64,000 nucleotides of DNA from Fen731 sp964481885. GTDB lineage: Bacteria > Actinomycetota > Humimicrobiia > Humimicrobiales > Humimicrobiaceae. Below the pieces are notes generated by a model that was given only the letters and a program-made list of their open reading frames with translations, was not told the origin of the DNA and made no database searches. Below, one piece after another: positions 51,944 to 60,536 of this stretch; position 1 is the stretch's first letter; every line of letters starts with the position of its first letter. The position numbers and the translations under genes were made by a program. The stretch is taken from assembly GCA_964481885.1 (NCBI GenBank), contig CAYZUS010000007.1:15261-79260 (forward strand), written 5' to 3'.

Positions 51944-52951
51944 TTATTCACCAAAAGCTGAATTTCCTGTAGAATCCATAACCTCTTTGGCTATAGCATC
52001 CAGATTTTCAGAAGTTACAAGTTTAACTTCTGCAGGAATTTCAACATTTTCATATGACTTTCCGTCAACAAGGATTTCCTTTAATGTCTCAACTGCTTTG
52101 TATCCTATAACATATGGTTGCTGCAGAATGGTTGCTGCGAGGATTCCGTCCCTGATTGCTATAAACTCTTCAGGATCACCATTGTAGCCTACAACCTTGA
52201 TATCCTTATTCTGGGACTTTACAAAGTTTGCAGCGCCTACAGCTTCTCGACCGGATGTAAAGAATGCACCTGCAATGCCTGGAGCAGCTGACAATATCTG
52301 CTGCATTGTATCATATCCGCCTTCTGCTGAAGGATTCTGGACTATGATTTCTGAAGCGATGTTGATTCCAAGTTCATCACATTTAGCCTTAAAACCTTCA
52401 CCTCTTTGCCTTGCAAATGTCCATTGTGGTTTTAAGTTACCCAGACCAAACGGTATAGCTTTGTCAGTAATTACCTGTGAAAGAAATTCTGCAGCTAACT
52501 GTCCGCCCTGGAAATTGTTTGAAATAATAAGAGCGTTAACAGGACCTGATTTGCCGATATCAGCGCAAACTACAGGTATTCCTGCATCTCTTGCTTTTTG
52601 AACTGCTGGACCCATTGAACCAGGATCAACAGGTGTGGAAACAATGCCGCTTACCTTCTGATTAACAAGAGTATTCATATCCTGTACCATCTGTGTTGCA
52701 TCGCTCTTTTGGTCAAGCATTGTGTACTTAAACCCAAATTTTTCGCAGGCGTCCTTAACACCCTTCTCCACGTTCTGGAAGAATGTATATTCCATTGTCC
52801 AAAGCGAGAAGCCAATGGTAACTTCTTCAGGTTTTAGCAGCTTCTTTGCAGCGACACCATCCGTGGTAGTCTTGCATCCAGCGATCGTAAAGGTGACCAG
52901 GAGCACAACTGCCAATGCGGCAAATAGCGCTATCTTCAGATACCTTTTCAT
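51944..52951 (-). CDS. Sugar ABC transporter substrate-binding lipoprotein (RbsB family)
   Basis: A 335-residue periplasmic-type binding protein (type 1 fold) anchored by a lipobox TIAGC (C26) behind a signal peptide. GFSLWTMEYTFFQNVEKGVKDACEKFG is split over residues ~48-74; DMNTLVNQKVSGIVSTPVDP and VVGYNGDPEEFIAIRDG are typical of ribose/autoinducer-type proteins. The ligand cannot be told. GAGGGGG precedes the ATG. It is the last gene of the importer. Confidence 0.9.
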   Translation of the reverse strand: MKRYLKIALFAALAVVLLVTFTIAGCKTTTDGVAAKKLLKPEEVTIGFSLWTMEYTFFQNVEKGVKDACEKFGFKYTMLDQKSDATQMVQDMNTLVNQKVSGIVSTPVDPGSMGPAVQKARDAGIPVVCADIGKSGPVNALIISNNFQGGQLAAEFLSQVITDKAIPFGLGNLKPQWTFARQRGEGFKAKCDELGINIASEIIVQNPSAEGGYDTMQQILSAAPGIAGAFFTSGREAVGAANFVKSQNKDIKVVGYNGDPEEFIAIRDGILAATILQQPYVIGYKAVETLKEILVDGKSYENVEIPAEVKLVTSENLDAIAKEVMDSTGNSAFGE

Positions 52952-53061
52952 TCTTACCCCCTCTTTTTGTTTTTATTGCCTATATTTGGCAAAGTATTTA
53001 AAAATATTTTGCTAAATATATTTTTATAAATAAGCAAACTCAACAAATTTAAAAAAATATA

Positions 53062-54042
53062 CTATTGGGTTTGCCCTATTAACCAGAATTTCAACTTGTT
53101 AATGGACACTGCAAAGATTAAAACCAGGCCAGTGGCAACCTGCTGCCAGTAACTGTTAACCTGTGCATTACTCATTCCAGTTTTTAGAAAAATAATTATA
53201 AGGGCAGCAATAAGAGTGCCGCCCAGGCTGCCGCTTCCGCCGGCAAGCGCAGTGCCTCCCAAAACTACTGCCGTAATAACCTGGAATTCCCAGCCATCCC
53301 CCATCATTCCCGGGTTTACAGCGCCGAGCATGCTTGCATTTATGACCGCAGCAACTCCTACAAACAATCCAATAAGCGTAAAAACCCCGATTTTAACATT
53401 ATCGACATTTATCCCCGAAAGTGCTGCTGCCCTGCTGTTTGTCCCTACTGCAATTATGTATCTTCCTACAGGTGATTTCCTTAGAAGCAAGTAGGCAATA
53501 CCATAGCATGCGGCCATTATATAAATTGGCAGAGGAAGCCCTAAAAAATTCTTGTTGCCAATAGCGATCCAGAATCGCTCCTGAATGTACTGTGGATTAT
53601 TATTTGTATAGATATAAGCAATCGCCCTGTAAATAAAAAGCATTCCAAGAGTCGTAATAAATGCAGGAATCCTTAGTTTGGTTACAAAAATCCCGTTAAT
53701 AAAACCAAGCAGTACGGCAACAAGTATTGTAACTGCCACGCCGCCTACACCGCCAATTCTTGGTGCCAGAGAAGCCCCCACAACCCCTGCAAGAGCAAGC
53801 ATTGAACCGACAGAGATATCAAAATTTCCGGTCATGATACAAAAAGTCATTCCTATGGCACCTATTCCCACAAAGCTTGCAAATCTTATCGTATCAAGCA
53901 GATTGGCCCATGTGAAATAAACTCCTGGAATAAGTATTGAGAAAAATCCAAAAATAACCAAAAGAATTATAATAAGCCCAAAGTTCCCAATGAAATTTCC
54001 CGCTTTTTGTTTGGAATTTAGAAGTACTTTAGATTCATCCAT
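53062..54042 (-). CDS. Sugar ABC transporter permease 2 (RbsC family)
   Basis: 326 residues, ~9-10 hydrophobic helices. GNFDISVGSMLALAGVVGA (the RbsC signature), GTNSRAAALSGINVDNVK coupling loop and GGTALAGGSGSLGGTLIAALI. It starts 2 bases after the other permease and forms a heterodimeric channel with it. Confidence 0.92.
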   Translation of the reverse strand: MDESKVLLNSKQKAGNFIGNFGLIIILLVIFGFFSILIPGVYFTWANLLDTIRFASFVGIGAIGMTFCIMTGNFDISVGSMLALAGVVGASLAPRIGGVGGVAVTILVAVLLGFINGIFVTKLRIPAFITTLGMLFIYRAIAYIYTNNNPQYIQERFWIAIGNKNFLGLPLPIYIMAACYGIAYLLLRKSPVGRYIIAVGTNSRAAALSGINVDNVKIGVFTLIGLFVGVAAVINASMLGAVNPGMMGDGWEFQVITAVVLGGTALAGGSGSLGGTLIAALIIIFLKTGMSNAQVNSYWQQVATGLVLIFAVSINKLKFWLIGQTQ

Positions 54043-54044
54043 TA

Positions 54045-55010
54045 TTATATTCTTATCCCCTTTACTTTTGCGCTTTCAAGATATCTTATTCTCAAACCGT
54101 CTATAAACAAAGCAAATAACAACACTATCCCCACTGACAGGAACTGGTAAAAAATCTGGACATTCAGCAAATTAAGGCCATAGTAAATCATTGAAATAAA
54201 GATACCTGCAAAAATGGTGCCAATGAGATTTCCCTTCCCACCGGCCAGACTGGTACCTCCCAGTATTGCTATTGTAAGCACATTTAAAGTAAAACCCGGG
54301 GCCATTGTCGGAATTCCTATAAGGGTTTGCGAGGTTCTTATTATTCCCACAATACTGGCGGTAAACGCAACCAGCACATAAACCATTGTTTTTATAACGG
54401 TTACATTCAAGCCTGACATTTTTGCTGCCTGTTCATTAGAGCCAACAGCAGCTATGTGTCTCCCGAAAGTTGTCTGATTTAGCATTATATAAAATATTAT
54501 AAATACAACAACCATATAAATAATTGGAGCCGGAATAACATTAAAAACTTTTGATGCTCCTATTGTCATGAAGGATTTCTGGGCAATTACAACCTGTCTG
54601 CCCCCTGTTATGAGTAAAGAGGTCCCACGTAAAATTACCTGCATTGCCAGGGTGACGATTAACGGGGTTATCCCCACTTTTGTAATCAGTACGCCATTTA
54701 TCATGCCGACAAAACAGCTTGCAAGAACTGCTATTATTATAGCAAGCGTAAAACCCATTTGAGGTATCAGCATTGCAAGAATTACACTTGTAAGGCCCAT
54801 TACTGCTTCAACTGAGAGATCAAATCCGCCGCTGGTAATTGCAAGCGTCATTCCAACTGCAATAATTGCACCATAGCTCCCCTGCATTATTATACTAAGG
54901 ATGGTATCCACGCTCCTGAAATTAGGGCTCACTATTGCAAGGAAAATACTTGCCAGAATAATCAGTATAAATACTCCTATTTTTTCATACAGTTTTAAAA
55001 ACCTTACCAT
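54045..55010 (-). CDS. Sugar ABC transporter permease 1 (RbsC family)
   Basis: 321 residues, ~9 helices. GGFDLSVEAVMGLTSVILA, GSNEQAAKMSGLNVTVIK and GGTSLAGGKGNLIGTIFAGI mirror the motifs of its neighbour. It follows the ATPase by 19 bases. Having two different RbsC-type permeases fits heterodimeric importers such as LsrCD. Confidence 0.92.
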   Translation of the reverse strand: MVRFLKLYEKIGVFILIILASIFLAIVSPNFRSVDTILSIIMQGSYGAIIAVGMTLAITSGGFDLSVEAVMGLTSVILAMLIPQMGFTLAIIIAVLASCFVGMINGVLITKVGITPLIVTLAMQVILRGTSLLITGGRQVVIAQKSFMTIGASKVFNVIPAPIIYMVVVFIIFYIMLNQTTFGRHIAAVGSNEQAAKMSGLNVTVIKTMVYVLVAFTASIVGIIRTSQTLIGIPTMAPGFTLNVLTIAILGGTSLAGGKGNLIGTIFAGIFISMIYYGLNLLNVQIFYQFLSVGIVLLFALFIDGLRIRYLESAKVKGIRI

Positions 55011-55029
55011 TCCTTAAATCCTTTGCCGC

Positions 55030-56553
55030 TTAATTATTAGCATAGTTAAATTTTCCAATTTCTGCCGCTACAAGTTTTTCTTCGTCCATGTTTTCCCTGT
55101 TAAACTCAGCAACAATCTTACCCTTGTATAACACAAAGCACCTGTCGGTCAGATTGACAAGTTCAGGAAGTTCTGAAGATGTCATAATTATGGAAATTCC
55201 CTTTTTTGCCAGTGCAACCATAATCTTATGAATTTCCGCTTTGGCGCCAACGTCTATTCCTCTTGTGGGCTCAAGCAGTATAAGTACCTTACAGTTACTA
55301 ACCAGGGTTCTTCCCATAATAACTTTCTGCTGGTTGCCTCCGCTTAAATAGATTATTCTCTGGTTAATATTTGCATACTTTATATCGAGTTCTTTTGCTA
55401 TCTTGTAAAATACGTCCAACTCCTTTTTTTGCCTGATGAACATGCCTTTAAAGAAAGTCAGCAATTTAATAATAATGATGGAAACATTCTGCAGGACGGA
55501 CATGTCATTTAACAGACCCTCACCTTTTCTGTCTTCGGTTACATATCCGATTCCCAGCCTGATGGCCTCAGAAGCGTTTTTCATATCAACAGGTTTTCCT
55601 TCAAAAAAAACTTCCCCGTCAGTTTTTTGCGCCGCCCCATAAAGGGATCTTAAAAGATGGTGAATACCTGAGCCTAAAACTCCCGCAAAACCTAAAATCT
55701 CTCCCCTGTACAATTTAAAATTTATATCATGGACATAATCTGCAATATTATAGTTCTTAACTTCCATGACAATTTCTCTGCCGATTGTAGTCTGCTCCCT
55801 GGCTGCGAAATACTCTTTGACTATTTTGCCAACCATCAGGGAAACAATCTCATCCTGATTTGTCTGCGATGTAATTTTGGTTTCAATTTTTTTACCATCT
55901 CTTAAAACAGTAATTCTGTCAGACAATCTGAATGCCTCATCCAATCGGTGGGAAATATATACGATGGACACACCTTTTTTCTTTAATTCTTCAATAATTG
56001 CAAAAAGCTTTACCACTTCTTTTTCGGTCAGTGTGGCTGTCGGCTCATCCATAATTATCAGCCTGGCATCCATTGAGAGTGATTTTGCGATCTCAACCAT
56101 TTGCTTTTCAGCTATCGACAGGTCAGATATGAATTTGCGGGGGTTAATGTCTATATCAAGTCTCTTTAAAATTTCAGCAGCATCTTTATTTAACTTTTTC
56201 CAGTTTATAAATGATTTTGCTATCTTGGGTGTCCTGCCTACAAAAATGTTTTCTGCTACAGAAAGATCAGGGATGAGGTTGAATTCCTGGTAAATAACAG
56301 CTATTTTAAAATGCTGTGCTGCGCCCGTGCTTGCAATGGTTACTCTTTTCCCATCAATAAAAATTTCTCCGCCATCCGGCTGATAGGCGCCTCCAAATAT
56401 CTTGATAAGCGTGCTTTTGCCGGCGCCATTTTCCCCAACAAGTGCATGCACTTCTCCATACCTTACATCAAAATCAACACTTTCAAGCGCAACTACCCCG
56501 GGAAATATTTTTTTTACACTTTTTAATTCGATGAAAACGTTTTTCTCATTCAT
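55030..56553 (-). CDS. Sugar ABC transporter double ATPase (RbsA/MglA family)
   Basis: 507 residues with two ABC domains. First: Walker A GENGAGKSTL, signature LSIAEKQMVEIAKSL, Walker B LIIMDEPTATLT. Second: a degenerate Walker A (GVLGSGIHHLLRSLYG), signature LSGGNQQKVIMGR and LILLEPTRGIDVG, in which Leu replaces the usual Asp before Glu. A weakened second site is known in this family, but the Asp loss is unusual. It is the first importer gene, 418 bases after the UroD-like gene. Confidence 0.94.
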   Translation of the reverse strand: MNEKNVFIELKSVKKIFPGVVALESVDFDVRYGEVHALVGENGAGKSTLIKIFGGAYQPDGGEIFIDGKRVTIASTGAAQHFKIAVIYQEFNLIPDLSVAENIFVGRTPKIAKSFINWKKLNKDAAEILKRLDIDINPRKFISDLSIAEKQMVEIAKSLSMDARLIIMDEPTATLTEKEVVKLFAIIEELKKKGVSIVYISHRLDEAFRLSDRITVLRDGKKIETKITSQTNQDEIVSLMVGKIVKEYFAAREQTTIGREIVMEVKNYNIADYVHDINFKLYRGEILGFAGVLGSGIHHLLRSLYGAAQKTDGEVFFEGKPVDMKNASEAIRLGIGYVTEDRKGEGLLNDMSVLQNVSIIIIKLLTFFKGMFIRQKKELDVFYKIAKELDIKYANINQRIIYLSGGNQQKVIMGRTLVSNCKVLILLEPTRGIDVGAKAEIHKIMVALAKKGISIIMTSSELPELVNLTDRCFVLYKGKIVAEFNRENMDEEKLVAAEIGKFNYANN

Positions 56554-56971
56554 TATAATAATAACCTGCTGAAGATAATGTGCAAATTTATAAAATAATA
56601 AGAACAGTGGCGGATATAGTTTTCTTTATAACCAACTTCTTTTTAAGTAACTTAATTATAACCAAATTATTTTTAGAAAAATAATATATATCAAATTTGT
56701 TAATCAAATTTAACCGAATCAGGTAAAATCAAAGGTCTCATATTTCCTGATTTCCGGTACAAAAATAAAACAGAATAAAAGTGATTATATAATACTCTTT
56801 TTAAGTTTTTATGATAACTACAAATAGAAATTATATCTTAATTTATTATTTTGTAAAATTAAATTTTTCAACCTGCTATTATTTTTTTGGCCAACAGTTC
56901 TTTTGCCGTCACTTTTTTTAATCAGAAATTCTTTTAAGCCTGCTGACCAGCAATTATTTTTTTATACAACT
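56554..56971. other. Non-coding spacer between the UroD-like gene and the importer
   Basis: 418 very AT-rich bases. ATAACCAA(C/A)TT(C/A)TTTTTA recurs at 56628 and 56655, and CCTGCT(A/G) plus TTATTTTTTT recurs at 56872 and 56937. These could be regulator sites or decayed sequence. The importer promoter should lie here. Confidence 0.45.
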
Positions 56972-58129
56972 TTATTGCTGATTTTTATCTATTAAAGTAT
57001 TTAACTTTTCCCTGTAATATTTAAAATTTGCCCAGGTAACATCTTCTGACACTGCGTGGTCCACATGAGGGATATACCCTCCCTTTTTCATTACAGAAGC
57101 TACCTTCTCGATTTCAGCATCAATTTTTTCTCTGCAGGAATCTTTAAAGAGCACTTTTTTATTAAATCCCCCCATCATTTTTAAACGGGGATACTTTTCT
57201 CTTACGGCTGATATATCATTAACTGCTTCAAATGGAAACAAGCCTGTAACACCTGCTTCCATAAAAAGGGGGATAAGTTCATCTATAAGGCCATCGCAAT
57301 CCACAAAGATATTCTTTATCCCGTATTGTTTTAAAAAATCTATTAATTTTAAATAATAAGGCCTCATGAATTCATTAAACATCTCTTTTGAGATAAACGA
57401 ACCGGATCGGTAGGCTATGTCTTCAAGGATAAATATGCAGTCTATTTCCACCTTGTCTAATATTATTGACCAGTAATCCATCGTAAAATCCAGATAATAA
57501 TTATTAAATTCCTTTATGAGGCTTGGATCATCGTACATGCTGAGCATATAAGTTACTTCGCCCATCAAATGTCTTGCAAGAAAGGAAAACCCGAATGGAG
57601 CACCGCCGAGCCTTATCGGAAAATCCCTGTTTTTTAATTTAGCTGCAAGCTTGTCGAAATCTTTTGGAAGCCTCTTTGAAAAATCTCTGTCATACCGGGA
57701 AATATAGTTGTGAAAATCTTTCTTATTTTTTATCGGATAATCAATAGCCATGGGAATGGATGATTTATTTTTCAGGATTTTATTGGTAAGGCCATATTTG
57801 TCTGTGAATATTGTATAGTCTTTTTCATCCCTGATAATATTCTTTGTTAGCATGGGACTGTATTCTATGGGGAATTTTTCCAGGAATGAATCGAGGTTAA
57901 AGAAAGGCATGACGTTTTTATCCACCTCTGCATCAAATTTTGGCATAAGTGGACTTGAAGCCCTGATTGATTCGGATTCTGACATCTCATCAGAAATACC
58001 CTGTATTTCTGGCAAACCCTGGTCAAACCAATTCCTTATAGTGCCGGCCCAGTAAGCAAACTCGGTCTTGGGTATGGGAGCATTATCTTCAAAATCCATT
58101 ACCGAAAGAAATTTTTGTCTTGAATCCAT
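56972..58129 (-). CDS. Uroporphyrinogen-decarboxylase-like protein (MtaA/CmuA-type methyltransferase family)
   Basis: A 385-residue TIM-barrel protein of the URO-D superfamily (RLGGAPFGFSFLARHLMGEV, EDIAYRSGSFISKEMFNEFMRPYY split over ~232-257, FVDCDGLIDELIPLF, FPFEAVNDISAVREKYP, GGYIPHVDHAVSEDV). In anaerobes such non-heme members act on methyl-cobamide or unknown substrates and are often linked to sugar-type importers. True heme synthesis is unlikely because no hem genes are near. It sits between a DeoR regulator (43 bases) and the importer. Confidence 0.82.
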   Translation of the reverse strand: MDSRQKFLSVMDFEDNAPIPKTEFAYWAGTIRNWFDQGLPEIQGISDEMSESESIRASSPLMPKFDAEVDKNVMPFFNLDSFLEKFPIEYSPMLTKNIIRDEKDYTIFTDKYGLTNKILKNKSSIPMAIDYPIKNKKDFHNYISRYDRDFSKRLPKDFDKLAAKLKNRDFPIRLGGAPFGFSFLARHLMGEVTYMLSMYDDPSLIKEFNNYYLDFTMDYWSIILDKVEIDCIFILEDIAYRSGSFISKEMFNEFMRPYYLKLIDFLKQYGIKNIFVDCDGLIDELIPLFMEAGVTGLFPFEAVNDISAVREKYPRLKMMGGFNKKVLFKDSCREKIDAEIEKVASVMKKGGYIPHVDHAVSEDVTWANFKYYREKLNTLIDKNQQ

Positions 58130-58171
58130 AGTATTAAACCTCCTATTAAATATTTTAGTTTAACTTTATCG

Positions 58172-58960
58172 CTATAGTTTTGCTATTATTGTATTAATAT
58201 TTTTATCCTGAAGGTATTTGACAATTTTTTTATCAATATTTTCATCAGATATTATTGTCTTTATCTCATTTAAGCCGGCCCAGTTAAGCGCACCGCTTAC
58301 ACCAAACTTATCTGAGCTTACGAGACAATAAGACGCCAGTGACATCTCAAAAAATGCTCTTTTTATTCGGCAGTTTTGCGGCAGAAAAGAGTCCATTACC
58401 CCTTCCTCAAGTGAAAATCCAAATGTTGAAAAAAAGAATTTATTAATCTGAATATCAGGAAGAATTTTTTTGGGGTTTGCCTCTAAAAAACAGGCTGTTT
58501 TCTTTTCAAGGAGGCCCCCTGTGATAAAAATATTTATATTCTCCTTGCCCAAAAGAATATTGTCATTTGTTACAACTGCTGAATTAGTGATAATGGTAAT
58601 ATTTTTCTTATTTTCATTTTTTAATTCTTCAATAATATAATGAGCAGTAGTAGAAGCATCGATTGCAATAATATCACCGTCTGCAATAATTTTTACAGCT
58701 TCCCTTGAAATTGCACTCTTAATTCTTTTGTTTTCCTCCACCCGATTGTAATAATCATAAAATCCTTTTTCAAGTTTGGAATCAAATATCTTTACCCCGC
58801 CATATACTTTCTTTAATTTCTTATTATGCTCCAATATCTTTAAATCTTTATAAATAGTCGGTATTGCCTTATTAAATGCACCTGACAGATCCTCGACAGT
58901 TGTGTCCTGTTTTCTCATTAGTATTTCGAGTATTTTTTTTCTTCTGTCTTCAGCAAGCAT
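58172..58960 (-). CDS. DeoR-family transcriptional regulator
   Basis: 262 residues: N-terminal HTH (RRKKILEILMRKQDTTVEDLSG, residues ~6-27, then TIYKDLKILEHNKKLKKVYGG) and a phosphosugar-binding C-terminal domain with IAIDASTTAHYIIEEL and ITNSAVVTND. Such proteins repress a catabolic operon until a sugar phosphate appears. It is the first gene before the UroD-like gene and the importer, so it is probably their controller. A TTGACA lies on the minus strand at 59085-59080, in a very AT-rich upstream region. Confidence 0.92.
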   Translation of the reverse strand: MLAEDRRKKILEILMRKQDTTVEDLSGAFNKAIPTIYKDLKILEHNKKLKKVYGGVKIFDSKLEKGFYDYYNRVEENKRIKSAISREAVKIIADGDIIAIDASTTAHYIIEELKNENKKNITIITNSAVVTNDNILLGKENINIFITGGLLEKKTACFLEANPKKILPDIQINKFFFSTFGFSLEEGVMDSFLPQNCRIKRAFFEMSLASYCLVSSDKFGVSGALNWAGLNEIKTIISDENIDKKIVKYLQDKNINTIIAKL

Positions 58961-59163
58961 ACTTTTTTAGATTGTATTGGCTGTTGGAATTATTATTTAT
59001 CTTTCATCAGAGATTCTGAAATAAATACAATATTTATAGTTTGTATAATTTAGTATAATTTATTATAAATTAATATAAATGTCAACAATGATTATAACGG
59101 ACATTAAATATATATTTGCGGGTTTACAAAATAATTAAGATATTGACAGAGATAAAACATGCT

Positions 59164-59982
59164 CTATTTCCTGTTTTTTTCCAACCAGCAAACTGCAAAA
59201 TCAACCAGTTCCCTTTGTTTAAAAAATTGTGATTTTGCATTACCTATATTGGCGATGCTGACATTTGGACTATTAGCTTTAACAAAAGCTTTTCCCAACT
59301 TTGCGAAATCATCTGTAAAATCCTTATAATCTTTAAATTCCACCCATTTCCTCATCTGATTTTCTGTAAGCGGCGCACCGGATAAAATTGTGGTCTTGCC
59401 GGAATAGTCTGCTCTTGCTTCTGCAAGATGAATTGAAGTATTACTTGAATGGTCCACTCCGAGTAAAAGGACATATCCGTCAAGGTCATAGATTTTAGCC
59501 AGTGGTGAATTCTCACCACATCCAAATTCCAGACTGTGCCCGGATGTAATAAATTCAGAATTTTTCCCCCATGCTGCAAAAGATATCTGCGGATGTGAGC
59601 TTCTTAAAACACTTCTTTGTTTCCTGAAAACTTCCGGAATGATCCCGACTCCCCTCGTTGGAGTCATATCGCAGTCATATGGGGGCATGGTTTGCTTTAT
59701 TGTCTCCCACCATGATTCGGGTACCGGGGGATTTCCCCATTTGCCCGGGTCAGAAAGATCACCGGAGTGAGCAGGCATGACAAGAGTGCCATTCGTTCCT
59801 AACACATCTTCCAGTGCCAGGATAACGGCAGAGGCTCCGCCGCAAACCCAGCCTGTTGAGCTAAGTGAGGAATGGACCAATATGGTCATTCCCTGCCGCA
59901 AACCAATATTAAAGAAATCTTTTTTTAAAGTCTCAACAGTTATGGGATTCTTGCTTGTGCTGATTGCTTTTTTCTCATTCAT
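59164..59982 (-). CDS. AAC(3)-family N-acetyltransferase
   Basis: 272 residues of the aminoglycoside 3-N-acetyltransferase family (VHSSLSSTGWVCGGASAVILAL, residues ~36-57; GTNGTLVMPAHSGDLSD; SHPQISFAAWG; LLLGVDHSSNTSIHLAE). It transfers acetyl from CoA to an amine. Many chromosomal members (including the YokD group) act on unknown substrates, so resistance must not be assumed. It precedes tRNA-Arg and is transcribed alone. Confidence 0.9.
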   Translation of the reverse strand: MNEKKAISTSKNPITVETLKKDFFNIGLRQGMTILVHSSLSSTGWVCGGASAVILALEDVLGTNGTLVMPAHSGDLSDPGKWGNPPVPESWWETIKQTMPPYDCDMTPTRGVGIIPEVFRKQRSVLRSSHPQISFAAWGKNSEFITSGHSLEFGCGENSPLAKIYDLDGYVLLLGVDHSSNTSIHLAEARADYSGKTTILSGAPLTENQMRKWVEFKDYKDFTDDFAKLGKAFVKANSPNVSIANIGNAKSQFFKQRELVDFAVCWLEKNRK

Positions 59983-59996
59983 GGCAAAAATGATTA

Positions 59997-60073
59997 TGGC
60001 GCGCCTGAGAGGATTCGAACCTCCGACCTTTGGTTTCGTAGACCATCGCTCTATCCAACTGAGCTACAGGCGC
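59997..60073 (-). tRNA. tRNA-Arg(ACG)
   Basis: 77 bases, CCA encoded. Acceptor GCGCCTG/CAGGCGC, anticodon loop CTACGAA, T-loop GGTTCGAATCC. Expected to be A34-deaminated to inosine. Confidence 0.94.
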
Positions 60074-60232
60074 AATAAATGTAGTTATCAATATTTTAAC
60101 AGGATTTTTTACTCGTACCAATCTTAAAATACATGTTAACCTGATCTGCACTAAAAAATCTCTAATTGGCTTACTTCTGCCCGAATACATTCACTACTTT
60201 CTGTTGTGGGAATCAGGGCTGATAATAAACAC

Positions 60233-60253
60233 AAAAGTTCGAATTGGTTGCAC
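60233..60253. repeat. tRNA-Ser 3'-flank repeat, copy 3
   Basis: Same 21 bases as 50511-50531. After removing the artefactual gap it lies directly 3' of tRNA-Ser(UGA). Confidence 0.95.
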
Positions 60254-60308
60254 TGGCGGAGAGGGAGGGATTCGAACCCCCGGAGGACAAAGCCCTCAAC
60301 GGTTTTCA
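60254..60308 (-). other. Duplicate 55-base contig end carrying the 3' part of tRNA-Ser(UGA)
   Basis: Identical to 60409-60463. It is not a separate tRNA gene: the adjacent 100-N gap and the exact 55-base overlap show unmerged contig ends. Confidence 0.9.
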
Positions 60309-60408
60309 NNNNNNNNNNNNNNNNNNNNNNNNNNNNNNNNNNNNNNNNNNNNNNNNNNNNNNNNNNNNNNNNNNNNNNNNNNNNNNNNNNNNNNNNNNNN
60401 NNNNNNNN
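60309..60408. other. Scaffold gap (100 N), probably artefactual
   Basis: Flanked by identical 55-base sequences, as at 48629-48728. Confidence 0.9.
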
Positions 60409-60497
60409 TGGCGGAGAGGGAGGGATTCGAACCCCCGGAGGACAAAGCCCTCAACGGTTTTCAAGACCGCCGCTTTCGACCGCTCAGCCACCTCTCC
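60409..60497 (-). tRNA. tRNA-Ser(UGA)
   Basis: 89 bases, CCA encoded. Anticodon loop CTTGAAA (UGA), variable arm TTGAGGGCTTTGTCCTCC, T-loop GGTTCGAATCC. It reads UCA/UCG and lies 39 bases after the serS stop on the same strand. Confidence 0.95.
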
Positions 60498-60536
60498 GAA
60501 ACTGTTATTATAATCAAAAAAAAATTATTCTTAAAG

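Noticed and set aside
59164..59982. Reading the AAC(3)-like gene as an aminoglycoside resistance determinant
   Set aside because: Family membership alone does not show resistance; there is no mobile context or resistance cluster.
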